A stretch of DNA of 64,000 nucleotides from Hydrogenophaga sp. (GTDB taxonomy: Bacteria > Pseudomonadota > Gammaproteobacteria > Burkholderiales > Burkholderiaceae_C): contig NZ_JAOASO010000159.1 in NCBI RefSeq assembly GCF_030158645.1, positions 37,582-101,581 on the forward strand. The letters are read 5' to 3'. Position 1 is the stretch's first letter. The number at the start of each line of letters is the position of its first letter. The notes beneath the pieces are model-generated. The model was given only the letters and a program-made list of their open reading frames with translations, was not told where the DNA came from and ran no database searches. This document shows, piece by piece, positions 56,414 through 64,000 of this stretch. The position numbers were made by a program, and so were the translations under genes.

Positions 56414-56929
56414 ATGACGGAACCCGATCCCGCCGACACCGCGCGGCCCGCCCTGCCCACAGGCCGCCTGCAAGGAAGACAGGTGTTTGCCGACACCGTG
56501 CGCCTGGCGTTCGAGGTGGCCGCGGACCAGGGCTGGAGCCACATCACCCTGAGCGACCCCGACTTTGCCGACTGGCCGCTGGGCGAGCGCGCCGTGGTCG
56601 ATGCCCTCAACCGATGGGCGCGCCGCGGACGAACGCTCAAGATGCTGGCGCGCCACTACGACCAGTTGCGCCTGTTGCACCCGCGGTTTGTGCAGTGGCG
56701 CGTGACCTGGTCGCACCTGGTGGAGGCGCACGCCTGCGTGGGCGCCGCAGGCGCTGAGCTGCCCAGCGCGATCGGCTCACCGGTGTGGACGCTGGAGCGG
56801 CTGGACCCGCTGCGCAACACGCTGGTGGCCAGCGAAGATGCCGAGCGGCGCGTGGCTTTGCAGGAGCGTGTGAACGAGTGCTGGCTCCGCAGCACACCGT
56901 CGTTTCCCGCGAGCCACCTCGGGTTGTGA
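56414..56929 (+). CDS. Uncharacterised small protein of the roxA-like operon
   Basis: A 171-residue soluble protein with no signal peptide and no family I can name with certainty. Its core (WSHITLSDPDFADWPLGERAVVDALNRWARRGRTLKMLARHYD) has the look of an alpha/beta domain, and TWSHLVEAH and WTLERLDPLRNTLVAS are further conserved-looking blocks. AGGAG precedes the ATG, and it is probably cotranscribed with the oxygenase gene. A hairpin follows. Confidence 0.75.
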   Translation: MTEPDPADTARPALPTGRLQGRQVFADTVRLAFEVAADQGWSHITLSDPDFADWPLGERAVVDALNRWARRGRTLKMLARHYDQLRLLHPRFVQWRVTWSHLVEAHACVGAAGAELPSAIGSPVWTLERLDPLRNTLVASEDAERRVALQERVNECWLRSTPSFPASHLGL

Positions 56930-56943
56930 ACCCGCCATGAAAC

Positions 56944-56963
56944 AGGCCGCCCGGAGGCGGCCT
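56944..56963. terminator. Hairpin between convergent genes
   Basis: AGGCCGCC (56944-56951) and GGCGGCCT (56956-56963) form an 8-bp stem with a CGGA loop, between the end of the small gene and the end of bamC. It can act on either strand; T runs are short. Confidence 0.6.
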
Positions 56964-56986
56964 TGCGGTCGGGGCGCGGTGTGCGC

Positions 56987-58126
56987 TTATTTCAGATCGT
57001 CGGCCAGCAGTTGCGTGATGCGCCGGGCATTGGCCGACGCGTCAGCCTGGCCCTGTGCGCCCAGCACGGAAACGGTGGTCGCGGTGCCAGCGCTGCGCAC
57101 CACCACCTGGTAGCGCTCGGTGGACGCCTCTTTCTTGGAGCCGCCGAACAGCTTGCTGAAGAAGCCCGGTTCGGTGGCGTTGGTCACGGGTTCCACGTAG
57201 CGGACGAAATAGATGCCTTTGCTGCGGTCCCGGTCTTCCACCGTGAAGCCAGTGCGATCCAGCGAGAGACCCACCCGACGCCATGCGCGGTCAAAGTTGT
57301 CCTCGAACTGCACCACCGGCGCGTTGTTCACCGTGACCACCTTGGCGGCGGCCTGCACCGGCGCGGTGGCGGTCACGGCCTGGGCCTGGGCTTCGGTCAC
57401 ACCGAGCTTGACCATCAGGCGGCGCAGAAACTCGGTTTCGAGTTCGACGTCGGCCGGGCGCGGCTGCCAGACGGTCTGGTCCTTGTCCTTGGACGAGTAC
57501 ACCTCGACCATGCCGCGGTGGCTGATGTAAACCTCGGTGCCGCCGTTGGCGGTGCGCTCCAGGCGGGTGCGGAAACGATCGCGTTCGCCAGTGGAGTAGA
57601 GGTTCTCGAAGACCTTGCCGATGGTGGAGCGGATGAAATCTTGCGGCAGTTTGGCGCGGTTCTCGGCCCAGTCGGTTTCCATGATGCCCAGTGCTTCCTG
57701 GTCGATGTCGAGCAGGAAGCCGTTCTCTTGCCAGAAGTCCCGCACGGGGCTCCAGAGCTTGTCGGCCGGGCGGTCTATCACCAGCCAGCGCTGGTTGCCC
57801 GCGCGCTCGATCCGCACGTCACCCACCTTGTTCACCGCGGTGGTGGCGGAAGTGGCCTGGGTGGGCTGGGCGGCCTGGTAGCCGCTGGCGGTGACGGTGG
57901 TGCCAGGCACGTTGTAGCGCGTGTCGCGGCTGAGTTGGGTCAGGTCGGGTGGCACGTCCAGCGTGCTGCCGCGCTGAGCGCTTTTGTAATCGATCTTGTC
58001 TTCCTGGAGCATGGAGCAGCCTGAGGCGATGAGGGCTGCAGCGGCCACCAGGCCCAGGCGGGACCACGCGGCAGCGCCGGCCCAGGTCGTGAGGCGGGAG
58101 GTCTGATTCAGAGCGGGAGTGGACAT
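56987..58126 (-). CDS. bamC: Outer membrane assembly lipoprotein BamC
   Basis: A 379-residue lipoprotein of the BAM complex. The signal peptide ends in the lipobox ASGC (Cys about residue 37), followed by the flexible N-terminal segment (DYKSAQRGSTLDVPPDLTQ) and two helix-grip domains (LVIDRPADKLWSPVRDFWQENGF; FDRAWRRVGLSLDRTGFTVEDRDRSKGIYFVRY). Its place next to dapA is the conserved order. It lies 53 bases after dapA on the same strand. Confidence 0.93.
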   Translation of the reverse strand: MSTPALNQTSRLTTWAGAAAWSRLGLVAAAALIASGCSMLQEDKIDYKSAQRGSTLDVPPDLTQLSRDTRYNVPGTTVTASGYQAAQPTQATSATTAVNKVGDVRIERAGNQRWLVIDRPADKLWSPVRDFWQENGFLLDIDQEALGIMETDWAENRAKLPQDFIRSTIGKVFENLYSTGERDRFRTRLERTANGGTEVYISHRGMVEVYSSKDKDQTVWQPRPADVELETEFLRRLMVKLGVTEAQAQAVTATAPVQAAAKVVTVNNAPVVQFEDNFDRAWRRVGLSLDRTGFTVEDRDRSKGIYFVRYVEPVTNATEPGFFSKLFGGSKKEASTERYQVVVRSAGTATTVSVLGAQGQADASANARRITQLLADDLK

Positions 58127-58178
58127 GGGGGAGCTCGGTGGAGACCGGGTGTGTGGGGTGGACAGAAGTGGGTTGGAG

Positions 58179-59075
58179 TCAGATCAGGCCGCTTTGTTGC
58201 AGCGCGCCTTCGACCTGGGGCACCAGATGGCGCGACATGGGGGTGAGCGGAAGACGCATGGTCTCACGGCACAGGCCCATGCGGGCCATGGCCCATTTCA
58301 ACGGAATCGGGTTGGCCTCGCAGAACAGCTGCTTGTGCACCGGCATCAGGCGGAACTGGATGTCCATGGCGCGTTTGACGTCGCCGGCGATGGCGGCCAC
58401 GCAGAGTTCGTGCATCAGGCGCGGGGCGATGTTGGCGGTGACGCTCACATTGCCCTGGCCGCCGCACAGCATGAGCGCCACGGCGGTGGGGTCGTCGCCC
58501 GAGTAAATGGCGAACCCCTTGGGCGCTTCGCGGATGAGCCACTGTGCGCGTTCGATGTTGCCGGTGGCTTCCTTGATGCCGACGATGCCGGGCACCTGGG
58601 CCAGGCGAATCACGGTCTCGTGGTGCATGTCGGCCACGGTGCGGCCGGGCACGTTGTACAGCACGGTGGGCAGGTCGCCCACGGCTTCGGCAATCGCCTT
58701 GAAATGCTGGTACTGGCCTTCTTGCGTGGGCTTGTTGTAGTAGGGCACGACCTGAAGCTGGCAGTCGGCGCCCACGCTTTGCGCGAAGCGAGCGAGTTCA
58801 ATGGCTTCGCGGGTGGAGTTGGCGCCGCAGCCGGCCATGATGGGCACGCGCTTGTCGCCGTGTGTCTTGGCCTGTTCGACCGAGACGCGGATGATTTCGC
58901 AGTGCTCTTCGACCGTGACGGTGGGCGACTCGCCGGTGGTGCCGACCACGCCGATGCAGTCCGTGCCTTCGGTGATGTGCCAGTCGATGAGTTTGCGCAG
59001 GGTGGGGTAGTCCACGCTGCCGTCTTCATGCAGGGGGGTGGCCAGGGCCACGATGCTGCCGGTGATGGTGTTCAT
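58179..59075 (-). CDS. dapA: 4-hydroxy-tetrahydrodipicolinate synthase
   Basis: Condenses pyruvate with aspartate semialdehyde in lysine and diaminopimelate synthesis. The 298-residue TIM barrel has GTTGESPT, the catalytic Tyr in YYNKPTQEG / YNVPGRT and the Schiff-base Lys in GIKEATGN. The ATG at 59075 begins [15 protein letters not shown]; a longer frame upstream is not used. A TAGAAT box 72 bases upstream is the likely promoter. Confidence 0.96.
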   Translation of the reverse strand: MNTITGSIVALATPLHEDGSVDYPTLRKLIDWHITEGTDCIGVVGTTGESPTVTVEEHCEIIRVSVEQAKTHGDKRVPIMAGCGANSTREAIELARFAQSVGADCQLQVVPYYNKPTQEGQYQHFKAIAEAVGDLPTVLYNVPGRTVADMHHETVIRLAQVPGIVGIKEATGNIERAQWLIREAPKGFAIYSGDDPTAVALMLCGGQGNVSVTANIAPRLMHELCVAAIAGDVKRAMDIQFRLMPVHKQLFCEANPIPLKWAMARMGLCRETMRLPLTPMSRHLVPQVEGALQQSGLI

Positions 59076-59109
59076 TGCTGCAGGCTCAAATGGGTGCGCG
59101 TTGGCAGTG

Positions 59110-59125
59110 GCGCCCCGCAGGGCGC
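59110..59125 (-). terminator. Hairpin after the methyltransferase gene, in the dapA leader
   Basis: GCGCCC and GGGCGC form a 6-bp stem with a 4-base loop, 25 bases after the methyltransferase stop and within the probable dapA leader. No T run; function uncertain. Confidence 0.3.
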
Positions 59126-59146
59126 GGCATCTCGCGCGAATCGTGC

Positions 59147-59152
59147 ATTCTA
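59147..59152 (-). promoter_or_regulatory. TAGAAT -10 hexamer of dapA
   Basis: The minus strand reads TAGAAT overlapping the stop codon of the upstream methyltransferase gene, about 72 bases before the dapA ATG. A normal leader results. Confidence 0.4.
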
Positions 59153-59704
59153 CCCAGTGGCATCCAGCGGATACCGGGGCGGCGAGTCGGGTGTTCCCGG
59201 GTGTTTTCGCACCGCCGCGATGCGCTGCACGAAGCGCTCGGGCCGCTCGCAAAAGCCGTTTTCATACGCCACCACCTGCAGACCCTCGCAGGCGAGCAAA
59301 AGTTCGCCGCGCTGCAGCAGGAAGTCGGGCCGCGAGGGTTTGCCCACGCTCTCGTTGCCGATGGCAAAGGTTTCGTAGATCAACACGCCGCCGGGCGCCA
59401 CGCTGCGCGTGATCACCGGCAGCAGTGCGCGCCAGAGGTAGTTGGTCACGATCACCGCGTCGAAGGTCTCGCCATCGAGGGGCCAGGGACCGTTTTCAAT
59501 GTCGGCCAGCACGGCGCGGCCGAAGGGTTTGACCGATTCGATGGCCTCGGGCGAGCGGTCCACACCGGTGACCGGGTGGCCTCGCTGCGCGAACCACTTC
59601 AGGTGGCGGCCGTGGCCGCAGGCGACGTCGAGCACCGATCCAGCGTGGGGGGTCAGGTGAGACCAGCGTTGAACCCAGGCCGATGGTGCTTCGGTGCCGT
59701 GCAT
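59150..59704 (-). CDS. Class I SAM-dependent methyltransferase
   Basis: A 184-residue Rossmann methyltransferase: motif I is [15 protein letters not shown], the acidic residue of motif II is in [11 protein letters not shown], and [17 protein letters not shown] is motif IV. It resembles TehB/thiopurine-type small methyltransferases. Its ATG overlaps the stop of the small membrane protein gene by four bases. Methyl acceptor unknown. Confidence 0.88.
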   Translation of the reverse strand: MHGTEAPSAWVQRWSHLTPHAGSVLDVACGHGRHLKWFAQRGHPVTGVDRSPEAIESVKPFGRAVLADIENGPWPLDGETFDAVIVTNYLWRALLPVITRSVAPGGVLIYETFAIGNESVGKPSRPDFLLQRGELLLACEGLQVVAYENGFCERPERFVQRIAAVRKHPGTPDSPPRYPLDATG

Positions 59705-59913
59705 CAGAAGCAGCTCCAGAGCTGATCGGCCAGATTCACGAGAAAGCCGGGCTGGTTGTAGAGCGCAAATGTGCCCAGCAGAACCGCGACCACGCCGGTC
59801 CAGACCAGGGCGCGCTGCCAGAGGCGAGCCGCCGCACGGCCGCCCGAAGGCGGCTCAGCCCCCTTGGGGGGCAGCGACCCGCGCAGCGGCGGAGCGTGGG
59901 GGTCCAGATTCAC
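59704..59913 (-). CDS. Small single-pass membrane protein, N-terminus encoded by a repeat
   Basis: A 69-residue frame opens with GTG at 59913, overlapping the MFS stop (GTGA), and closes with TGA overlapping the methyltransferase ATG. Both overlaps support a real coupled gene. The C-terminal half is one hydrophobic segment (RALVWTGVVAVLLGTFALYN) with an aromatic-rich tail (PGFLVNLADQLWSCF). The first 30 residues (HAPPLRGSLPPKGAEPPSGG) come from a dispersed repeat and have no internal Met. I know of no function. Confidence 0.6.
   Translation of the reverse strand: MNLDPHAPPLRGSLPPKGAEPPSGGRAAARLWQRALVWTGVVAVLLGTFALYNQPGFLVNLADQLWSCF
59838..59903. repeat. Dispersed GC-rich repeat with nested hairpins
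   Basis: Three small palindromes follow one another: GCCGCC-CGAA-GGCGGC, GCCCCC-TT-GGGGGG and a CGCGCAGCGGCGGAGCG block. I recall this unit, on the minus strand from CCCACGCTCCGCCGCTGCGC, as one of the commonest repeats of Comamonadaceae. It codes for the N-terminal part of the small membrane protein. Confidence 0.6.
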
Positions 59914-61145
59914 GCGGTGGCTCCCACGCGCTGTGGCGTGCGCACGATGGGGGTCTCGCGCACCGGCAGGTTGATCAGACCCGCGAAGACCCCGAGTGCG
60001 ATCGAGATGTACCAGACGATGTCGTAGCTGCCGGTGCGGTCGTACAGCACGCCGCCCAGCCACACGCCCATGAAGCTGCCGATCTGGTGGCTGAAGAACA
60101 CGAAGCCGCCCAGCATGGACATGTGCGCCACGCCAAAGATCTGGGCCACCACCGCGTTGGTGGGTGGGATGGTGGAGAGCCACAGCAGGCCCATGACGCT
60201 GGCAAACACATACACGCTCATGGGCGAGAGCGGCACGATCAGGAAGATGGCAATGACCACCGCCCGCGCGAAATAGATGAACGACAGGATGTGCCGCTTG
60301 GCCATGCGCTGGCCGAGCGCGCCGGCCGCGTAGGTGCCGAACACGTTGAACAGGCCGATGAGCGCCAGCGCGTAGCTCGCCACCTGCGGCGACAGGCCGT
60401 TGTCTTTCAAGTAACTCGGCATGTGCACGCCGATGAACACCACCTGGAAGCCACACACAAAATAGCCGGCCATGAGCAACTGGAAGCTGCGGTAGCGAAA
60501 GGCCTCGCGCAGCGCTTGCAGGATGGTCTGCTCGCGCGCCGGCGCGCTGCCGCTCGCAAAGCCTGGCTCGCGCAGCCCCCAGGCCAGCGGCACGATCAGC
60601 AGCACGGCGGCGCTCAGGAACAGCAGCGCCTCTTGCCAGCCGAAGCTGCTGATCAGCCAGCCTTCCACCGGCACCATGAGGAACTGGCCAAACGAGCCCG
60701 CCGCTGCGGCCACACCCATGGCCCAGGAACGTTTCTCGGCCGAAATCTGCCGCCCGATCACGCCGTAAATCACGGCGTAGGTGGTGCCGGCCTGCGCGGC
60801 ACCGATCAGCACGCCAGCGGTGAGCGCAAAGGTCATGGGCGTGGTGGTCAAGGCCATGCCGGTGAGGCCCAGGCCGTAGAGCAGTGCGCCACCGATCAGC
60901 ACGCGAAACGCGCCAAAGCGGTCGGCGGCCATGCCGGCGAAGATGCCGAACAGGCCCCAGGACAGGTTTTGAATCGCCAGCGCGAAGGCGAAGTTCTCGC
61001 GGGTCCAGCCTTGGGCCTGGGTGATGGGCTGCAGCCACAGGCCAAAGCCGTGGCGGATGCCCATGGAGAGCGTGACGATGAGGGCGCCGCAGGCCAGGAC
61101 CTGCAAGGTCGAGAGCGGGGCGTGGGTGGGAGGGACGGAAGACAT
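59910..61145 (-). CDS. Major facilitator superfamily transporter (OFA/MCT-like)
   Basis: A 411-residue inner-membrane protein with 12 hydrophobic segments. IRHGFGLWLQPITQAQGWTRENFAFALAIQNLSWG at the start and the loop MAADRFGAFR are typical of the monocarboxylate/oxalate-formate antiporter group; a carboxylate substrate is likely. TACAGT ends six bases before its ATG at 61145 and there is no ribosome binding site, so the mRNA may be leaderless. Much longer frames upstream cross the parE promoter and were not used. Confidence 0.9.
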   Translation of the reverse strand: MSSVPPTHAPLSTLQVLACGALIVTLSMGIRHGFGLWLQPITQAQGWTRENFAFALAIQNLSWGLFGIFAGMAADRFGAFRVLIGGALLYGLGLTGMALTTTPMTFALTAGVLIGAAQAGTTYAVIYGVIGRQISAEKRSWAMGVAAAAGSFGQFLMVPVEGWLISSFGWQEALLFLSAAVLLIVPLAWGLREPGFASGSAPAREQTILQALREAFRYRSFQLLMAGYFVCGFQVVFIGVHMPSYLKDNGLSPQVASYALALIGLFNVFGTYAAGALGQRMAKRHILSFIYFARAVVIAIFLIVPLSPMSVYVFASVMGLLWLSTIPPTNAVVAQIFGVAHMSMLGGFVFFSHQIGSFMGVWLGGVLYDRTGSYDIVWYISIALGVFAGLINLPVRETPIVRTPQRVGATA

Positions 61146-61151
61146 CGGGCG

Positions 61152-61157
61152 ACTGTA
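61152..61157 (-). promoter_or_regulatory. TACAGT -10-like hexamer of the MFS gene
   Basis: The minus strand reads TACAGT, six bases, ATG, the same spacing as at uvrD, polA and the sulfurtransferase gene. Confidence 0.4.
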
Positions 61158-61261
61158 GCGAAGAAGCCCGACCTTGACCTGTCGCCGCCGGGCTGGGGTG
61201 TTGATATCGCATGCGTCGATTGATGCTGCGGGGGCATCACAGGGGCTTGAGGAGTGGATAT

Positions 61262-61277
61262 CTGTATCTTCATACAG
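61262..61277. promoter_or_regulatory. LexA (SOS) box upstream of parE
   Basis: CTGTATCTTCATACAG has perfect 6-bp inverted arms (CTGTAT / ATACAG) and fits CTG-N10-CAG, the LexA consensus of gamma- and betaproteobacteria. It ends 34 bases before the parE ATG and overlaps the -35 position of the TACAAT box, and is 117 bases upstream of the divergent MFS gene. Confidence 0.7.
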
Positions 61278-61297
61278 TCTTTGGGAGCTCCGGTGCT

Positions 61298-61303
61298 TAC
61301 AAT
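61298..61303 (+). promoter_or_regulatory. TACAAT -10 hexamer of parE
   Basis: TACAAT ends eight bases before the parE ATG. There is no Shine-Dalgarno, so the transcript would be leaderless or nearly so. Confidence 0.5.
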
Positions 61304-61311
61304 CCGCCCCC

Positions 61312-63282
61312 ATGGCAACCCAAACTCCCCCCGTGTATTCCGAAGGCTCCATCCGCGTCCTCAAGGGACTGGAGCCGGTCAAGCAGCGGCCGGGCATGTA
61401 CACCCGCACCGACAACCCGCTGCACATCATCCAGGAAGTGCTCGACAACGCGGCCGACGAGGCCCTGGCCGGGCACGGCAAAAAAATCAAGGTCACGCTG
61501 CACGCCGACAGCTCGGTGAGCGTGGAAGACGACGGCCGCGGCATCCCGTTCGGCCTGCATCCCGAAGAAAAGGCCCCCGTGGTTGAACTGGTGTTCACCC
61601 GGCTGCACGCGGGCGGCAAGTTCGACAAGGGCAAGGGCGGCGCCTACAGCTTCTCGGGCGGCCTGCACGGCGTGGGCGTGAGCGTGACCAACGCGCTCTC
61701 CACCCGGTTGGAGGTGACGAGCTACCGCGAAGGCCAGGTGGCCAAGCTCGCGTTTTCCGCCGGTGACGTGATCGAAGCCCTGGTCATCACGCCGAAGGGC
61801 GAGGGCGACCGCAAGCAGGGCACCACCGTGCGCGCCTGGCCCGACCCCAAATACTTCGAATCCGCCGTGTTGCCGATGGCCGAACTCACCCACCTGCTGC
61901 GCAGCAAGGCGGTGCTGATGCCCGGCGTGACGGTGACGCTGGTCAACGAAAAGACCAAGGATGTGCAGACCTGGCTTTACAAGGGTGGCCTGCGCGACTA
62001 TTTGCAACAAACGCTCAACGGCGAACCGGTGATTCCACTGTTCGAAGGCGAAGGCTTTGCCGACAGCGGGCACGACAGCTTTGCCGAAGGCGAGGGCGCG
62101 GCCTGGTGCGTGGCCTTCACCGAAGACGGCCAGCCGGTGCGCGAGAGCTATGTGAACCTGATCCCCACCAGCGCGGGCGGCACGCACGAAAGCGGTTTGC
62201 GCGACGGCCTGTTCCAGGCGGTCAAAGGCTTCATCGAGTTGCACGCGCTGCTGCCCAAGGGCGTGAAGCTGCTGCCCGAAGACGTGTTTGCCCGCGCCTC
62301 GTATGTGCTCTCCGCCAAGGTGCTCGACCCGCAGTTCCAGGGCCAGATCAAGGAACGCCTGAACTCGCGCGACGCGGTGCGTCTGGTCGGCAGCTTCGTG
62401 CGCCCCGCGCTGGAGCTCTGGCTCAACCAGCATGTGGACTACGGCAAGAAGCTGGCCGAACTCGCCATCAAGGCCGCGCAGTTCCGCCAGAAGGCGGGCC
62501 AGAAGGTCGAGAAGCGCAAGGGCTCGGGCGTGGCGGTGTTGCCGGGCAAGCTCACCGATTGTGAGAGCAAGGACCTGGCGCACAACGAGGTGTTTCTGGT
62601 CGAGGGCGACTCGGCCGGCGGCAGCGCCAAGATGGGCCGCGACAAGGAATGCCAGGCCGTGCTGCCGCTGCGCGGCAAGGTGCTCAACACCTGGGAGGTC
62701 GAGCGCGACCGCCTGTTTGCCAACAACGAGATCCACGACATCTCGGTGGCCATCGGTGTCGATCCGCACGGCCCGAACGACACGCCCGACATGAGCGGCC
62801 TGCGCTACGGCAAGGTCTGCATCCTGTCCGATGCCGACGTCGACGGATCGCACATCCAGGTGCTGCTGCTCACGCTGTTTTTCCGCCATTTCCCCAAACT
62901 CATCGAGGCCGGCCACGTGTTCGTGGCGCGTCCGCCGCTGTTCCGCGTCGACATTCCCGCGCGCGGCAAGAAGCCCGCGGCCAAACAGTACGCGCTGGAC
63001 GACGGTGAACTGCACGCCATCCTCGACAAATGCGCCAAGGACGGCGTGCCGCCCGAGAAGTGCCAGATCAGCCGCTTCAAGGGACTGGGCGAGATGAACG
63101 CCGAGCAGCTGTGGGACACCACGCTCAACCCCGACACGCGCCGCCTCATGCCGGTGGTGCTGGGCGCCATCAACTTCGCGGACACCGAGGCCCTCATCAC
63201 CAAGCTCATGGGCAAAGGCGAAGCCGCTTCGCGCCGCGAGCTCATGGAACTGCACGGCGACTCGGTCGACGTGGACATCTGA
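61312..63282 (+). CDS. parE: DNA topoisomerase IV subunit B
   Basis: The ATPase subunit of the enzyme that decatenates daughter chromosomes. The 656-residue protein has the GHKL site (VLDNAADEALAGHG, EDDGRGIPFG, GGLHGVGVSVTNALS), the transducer domain and the TOPRIM domain (VEGDSAGGSAK, LSDADVDGSHI), ending in the usual short tail. It lacks the long insert of gamma GyrB, so ParE is favoured, and parC follows. The ATG at 61312 is chosen because the upstream frame contains the promoter and the LexA box. Confidence 0.96.
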   Translation: MATQTPPVYSEGSIRVLKGLEPVKQRPGMYTRTDNPLHIIQEVLDNAADEALAGHGKKIKVTLHADSSVSVEDDGRGIPFGLHPEEKAPVVELVFTRLHAGGKFDKGKGGAYSFSGGLHGVGVSVTNALSTRLEVTSYREGQVAKLAFSAGDVIEALVITPKGEGDRKQGTTVRAWPDPKYFESAVLPMAELTHLLRSKAVLMPGVTVTLVNEKTKDVQTWLYKGGLRDYLQQTLNGEPVIPLFEGEGFADSGHDSFAEGEGAAWCVAFTEDGQPVRESYVNLIPTSAGGTHESGLRDGLFQAVKGFIELHALLPKGVKLLPEDVFARASYVLSAKVLDPQFQGQIKERLNSRDAVRLVGSFVRPALELWLNQHVDYGKKLAELAIKAAQFRQKAGQKVEKRKGSGVAVLPGKLTDCESKDLAHNEVFLVEGDSAGGSAKMGRDKECQAVLPLRGKVLNTWEVERDRLFANNEIHDISVAIGVDPHGPNDTPDMSGLRYGKVCILSDADVDGSHIQVLLLTLFFRHFPKLIEAGHVFVARPPLFRVDIPARGKKPAAKQYALDDGELHAILDKCAKDGVPPEKCQISRFKGLGEMNAEQLWDTTLNPDTRRLMPVVLGAINFADTEALITKLMGKGEAASRRELMELHGDSVDVDI

Positions 63283-63300
63283 CCCTTTTAGAACCGACGC

Positions 63301-64000
<700 letters not shown>

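Overview
The window is a GC-rich, densely coded chromosomal segment from a betaproteobacterium of the order Burkholderiales, most likely Comamonadaceae (Hydrogenophaga-like). The case rests on gene orders I recognise (xseB-ispA-dxs, bamC next to dapA, parE-parC, thrB / DUF2782 / polA), on TTT/Bug-type and TRAP-type binding proteins, on a BPSS1780-type membrane protein, and on dispersed repeats whose translations I remember from this family. No prophage, insertion sequence, tRNA, rRNA or CRISPR array was seen. The family-level assignment is inference.

Layout. 1-2021 (minus): an Rnk-UspA-beta-helix operon behind a 450-base upstream region that holds a perfect inverted repeat, a TATAAT box and a large hairpin. 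2480-5627: a heavy-metal/HprSR-type two-component system divergent from two exported proteins (HbpS-like and 5-hydroxyisourate hydrolase), with a CusR/HprR-like palindrome between them. 5842-16820 (minus): a polar amino acid ABC transporter, then a long collinear run of hydrolases, dehydrogenases, a desaturase and an orphan NitT/TauT binding protein that looks like an uncharacterised catabolic operon. 17121-20011: MarR regulator, Bug receptor and FAD monooxygenase. 20158-25234: EvgS-like sensor kinase, 3-hydroxyacid dehydrogenase, esterase and a guaC whose leader contains a terminator. 25459-34167: uvrD with a palindromic element inside its reading frame, phoX, a MetX-like hydrolase, a GNAT protein, and a FecR-domain/BPSS1780 pair.

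34164-47017: thrB, DUF2782, polA, secreted hydrolases, a ZIP metal transporter, a large PAS/GAF kinase, a sulfurtransferase, an EamA exporter and a Rieske oxygenase. 47218-56929: xseB-ispA-dxs (isoprenoid precursor operon), a TakP-like TRAP transporter, dut, an FKBP isomerase and the divergent ribosomal oxygenase. 56987-64000: bamC, dapA, a methyltransferase / small membrane protein / MFS operon, parE preceded by a LexA-like box, and the start of parC, cut by the window end.

Cross-window patterns. (i) Many genes without a Shine-Dalgarno have a -10-like hexamer five to eight bases before the start codon, suggesting leaderless mRNAs; slyD and its divergent neighbour share one palindromic hexamer. 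(ii) At least four kinds of dispersed repeat are built into genes or operon spacers (uvrD, an SDR gene, a small membrane protein, an SDR-SDR spacer). (iii) Several operators are visible as palindromes. Functions are inferred from protein motifs only; starts were chosen from ribosome binding sites, overlaps, -10 hexamers and signal peptides.
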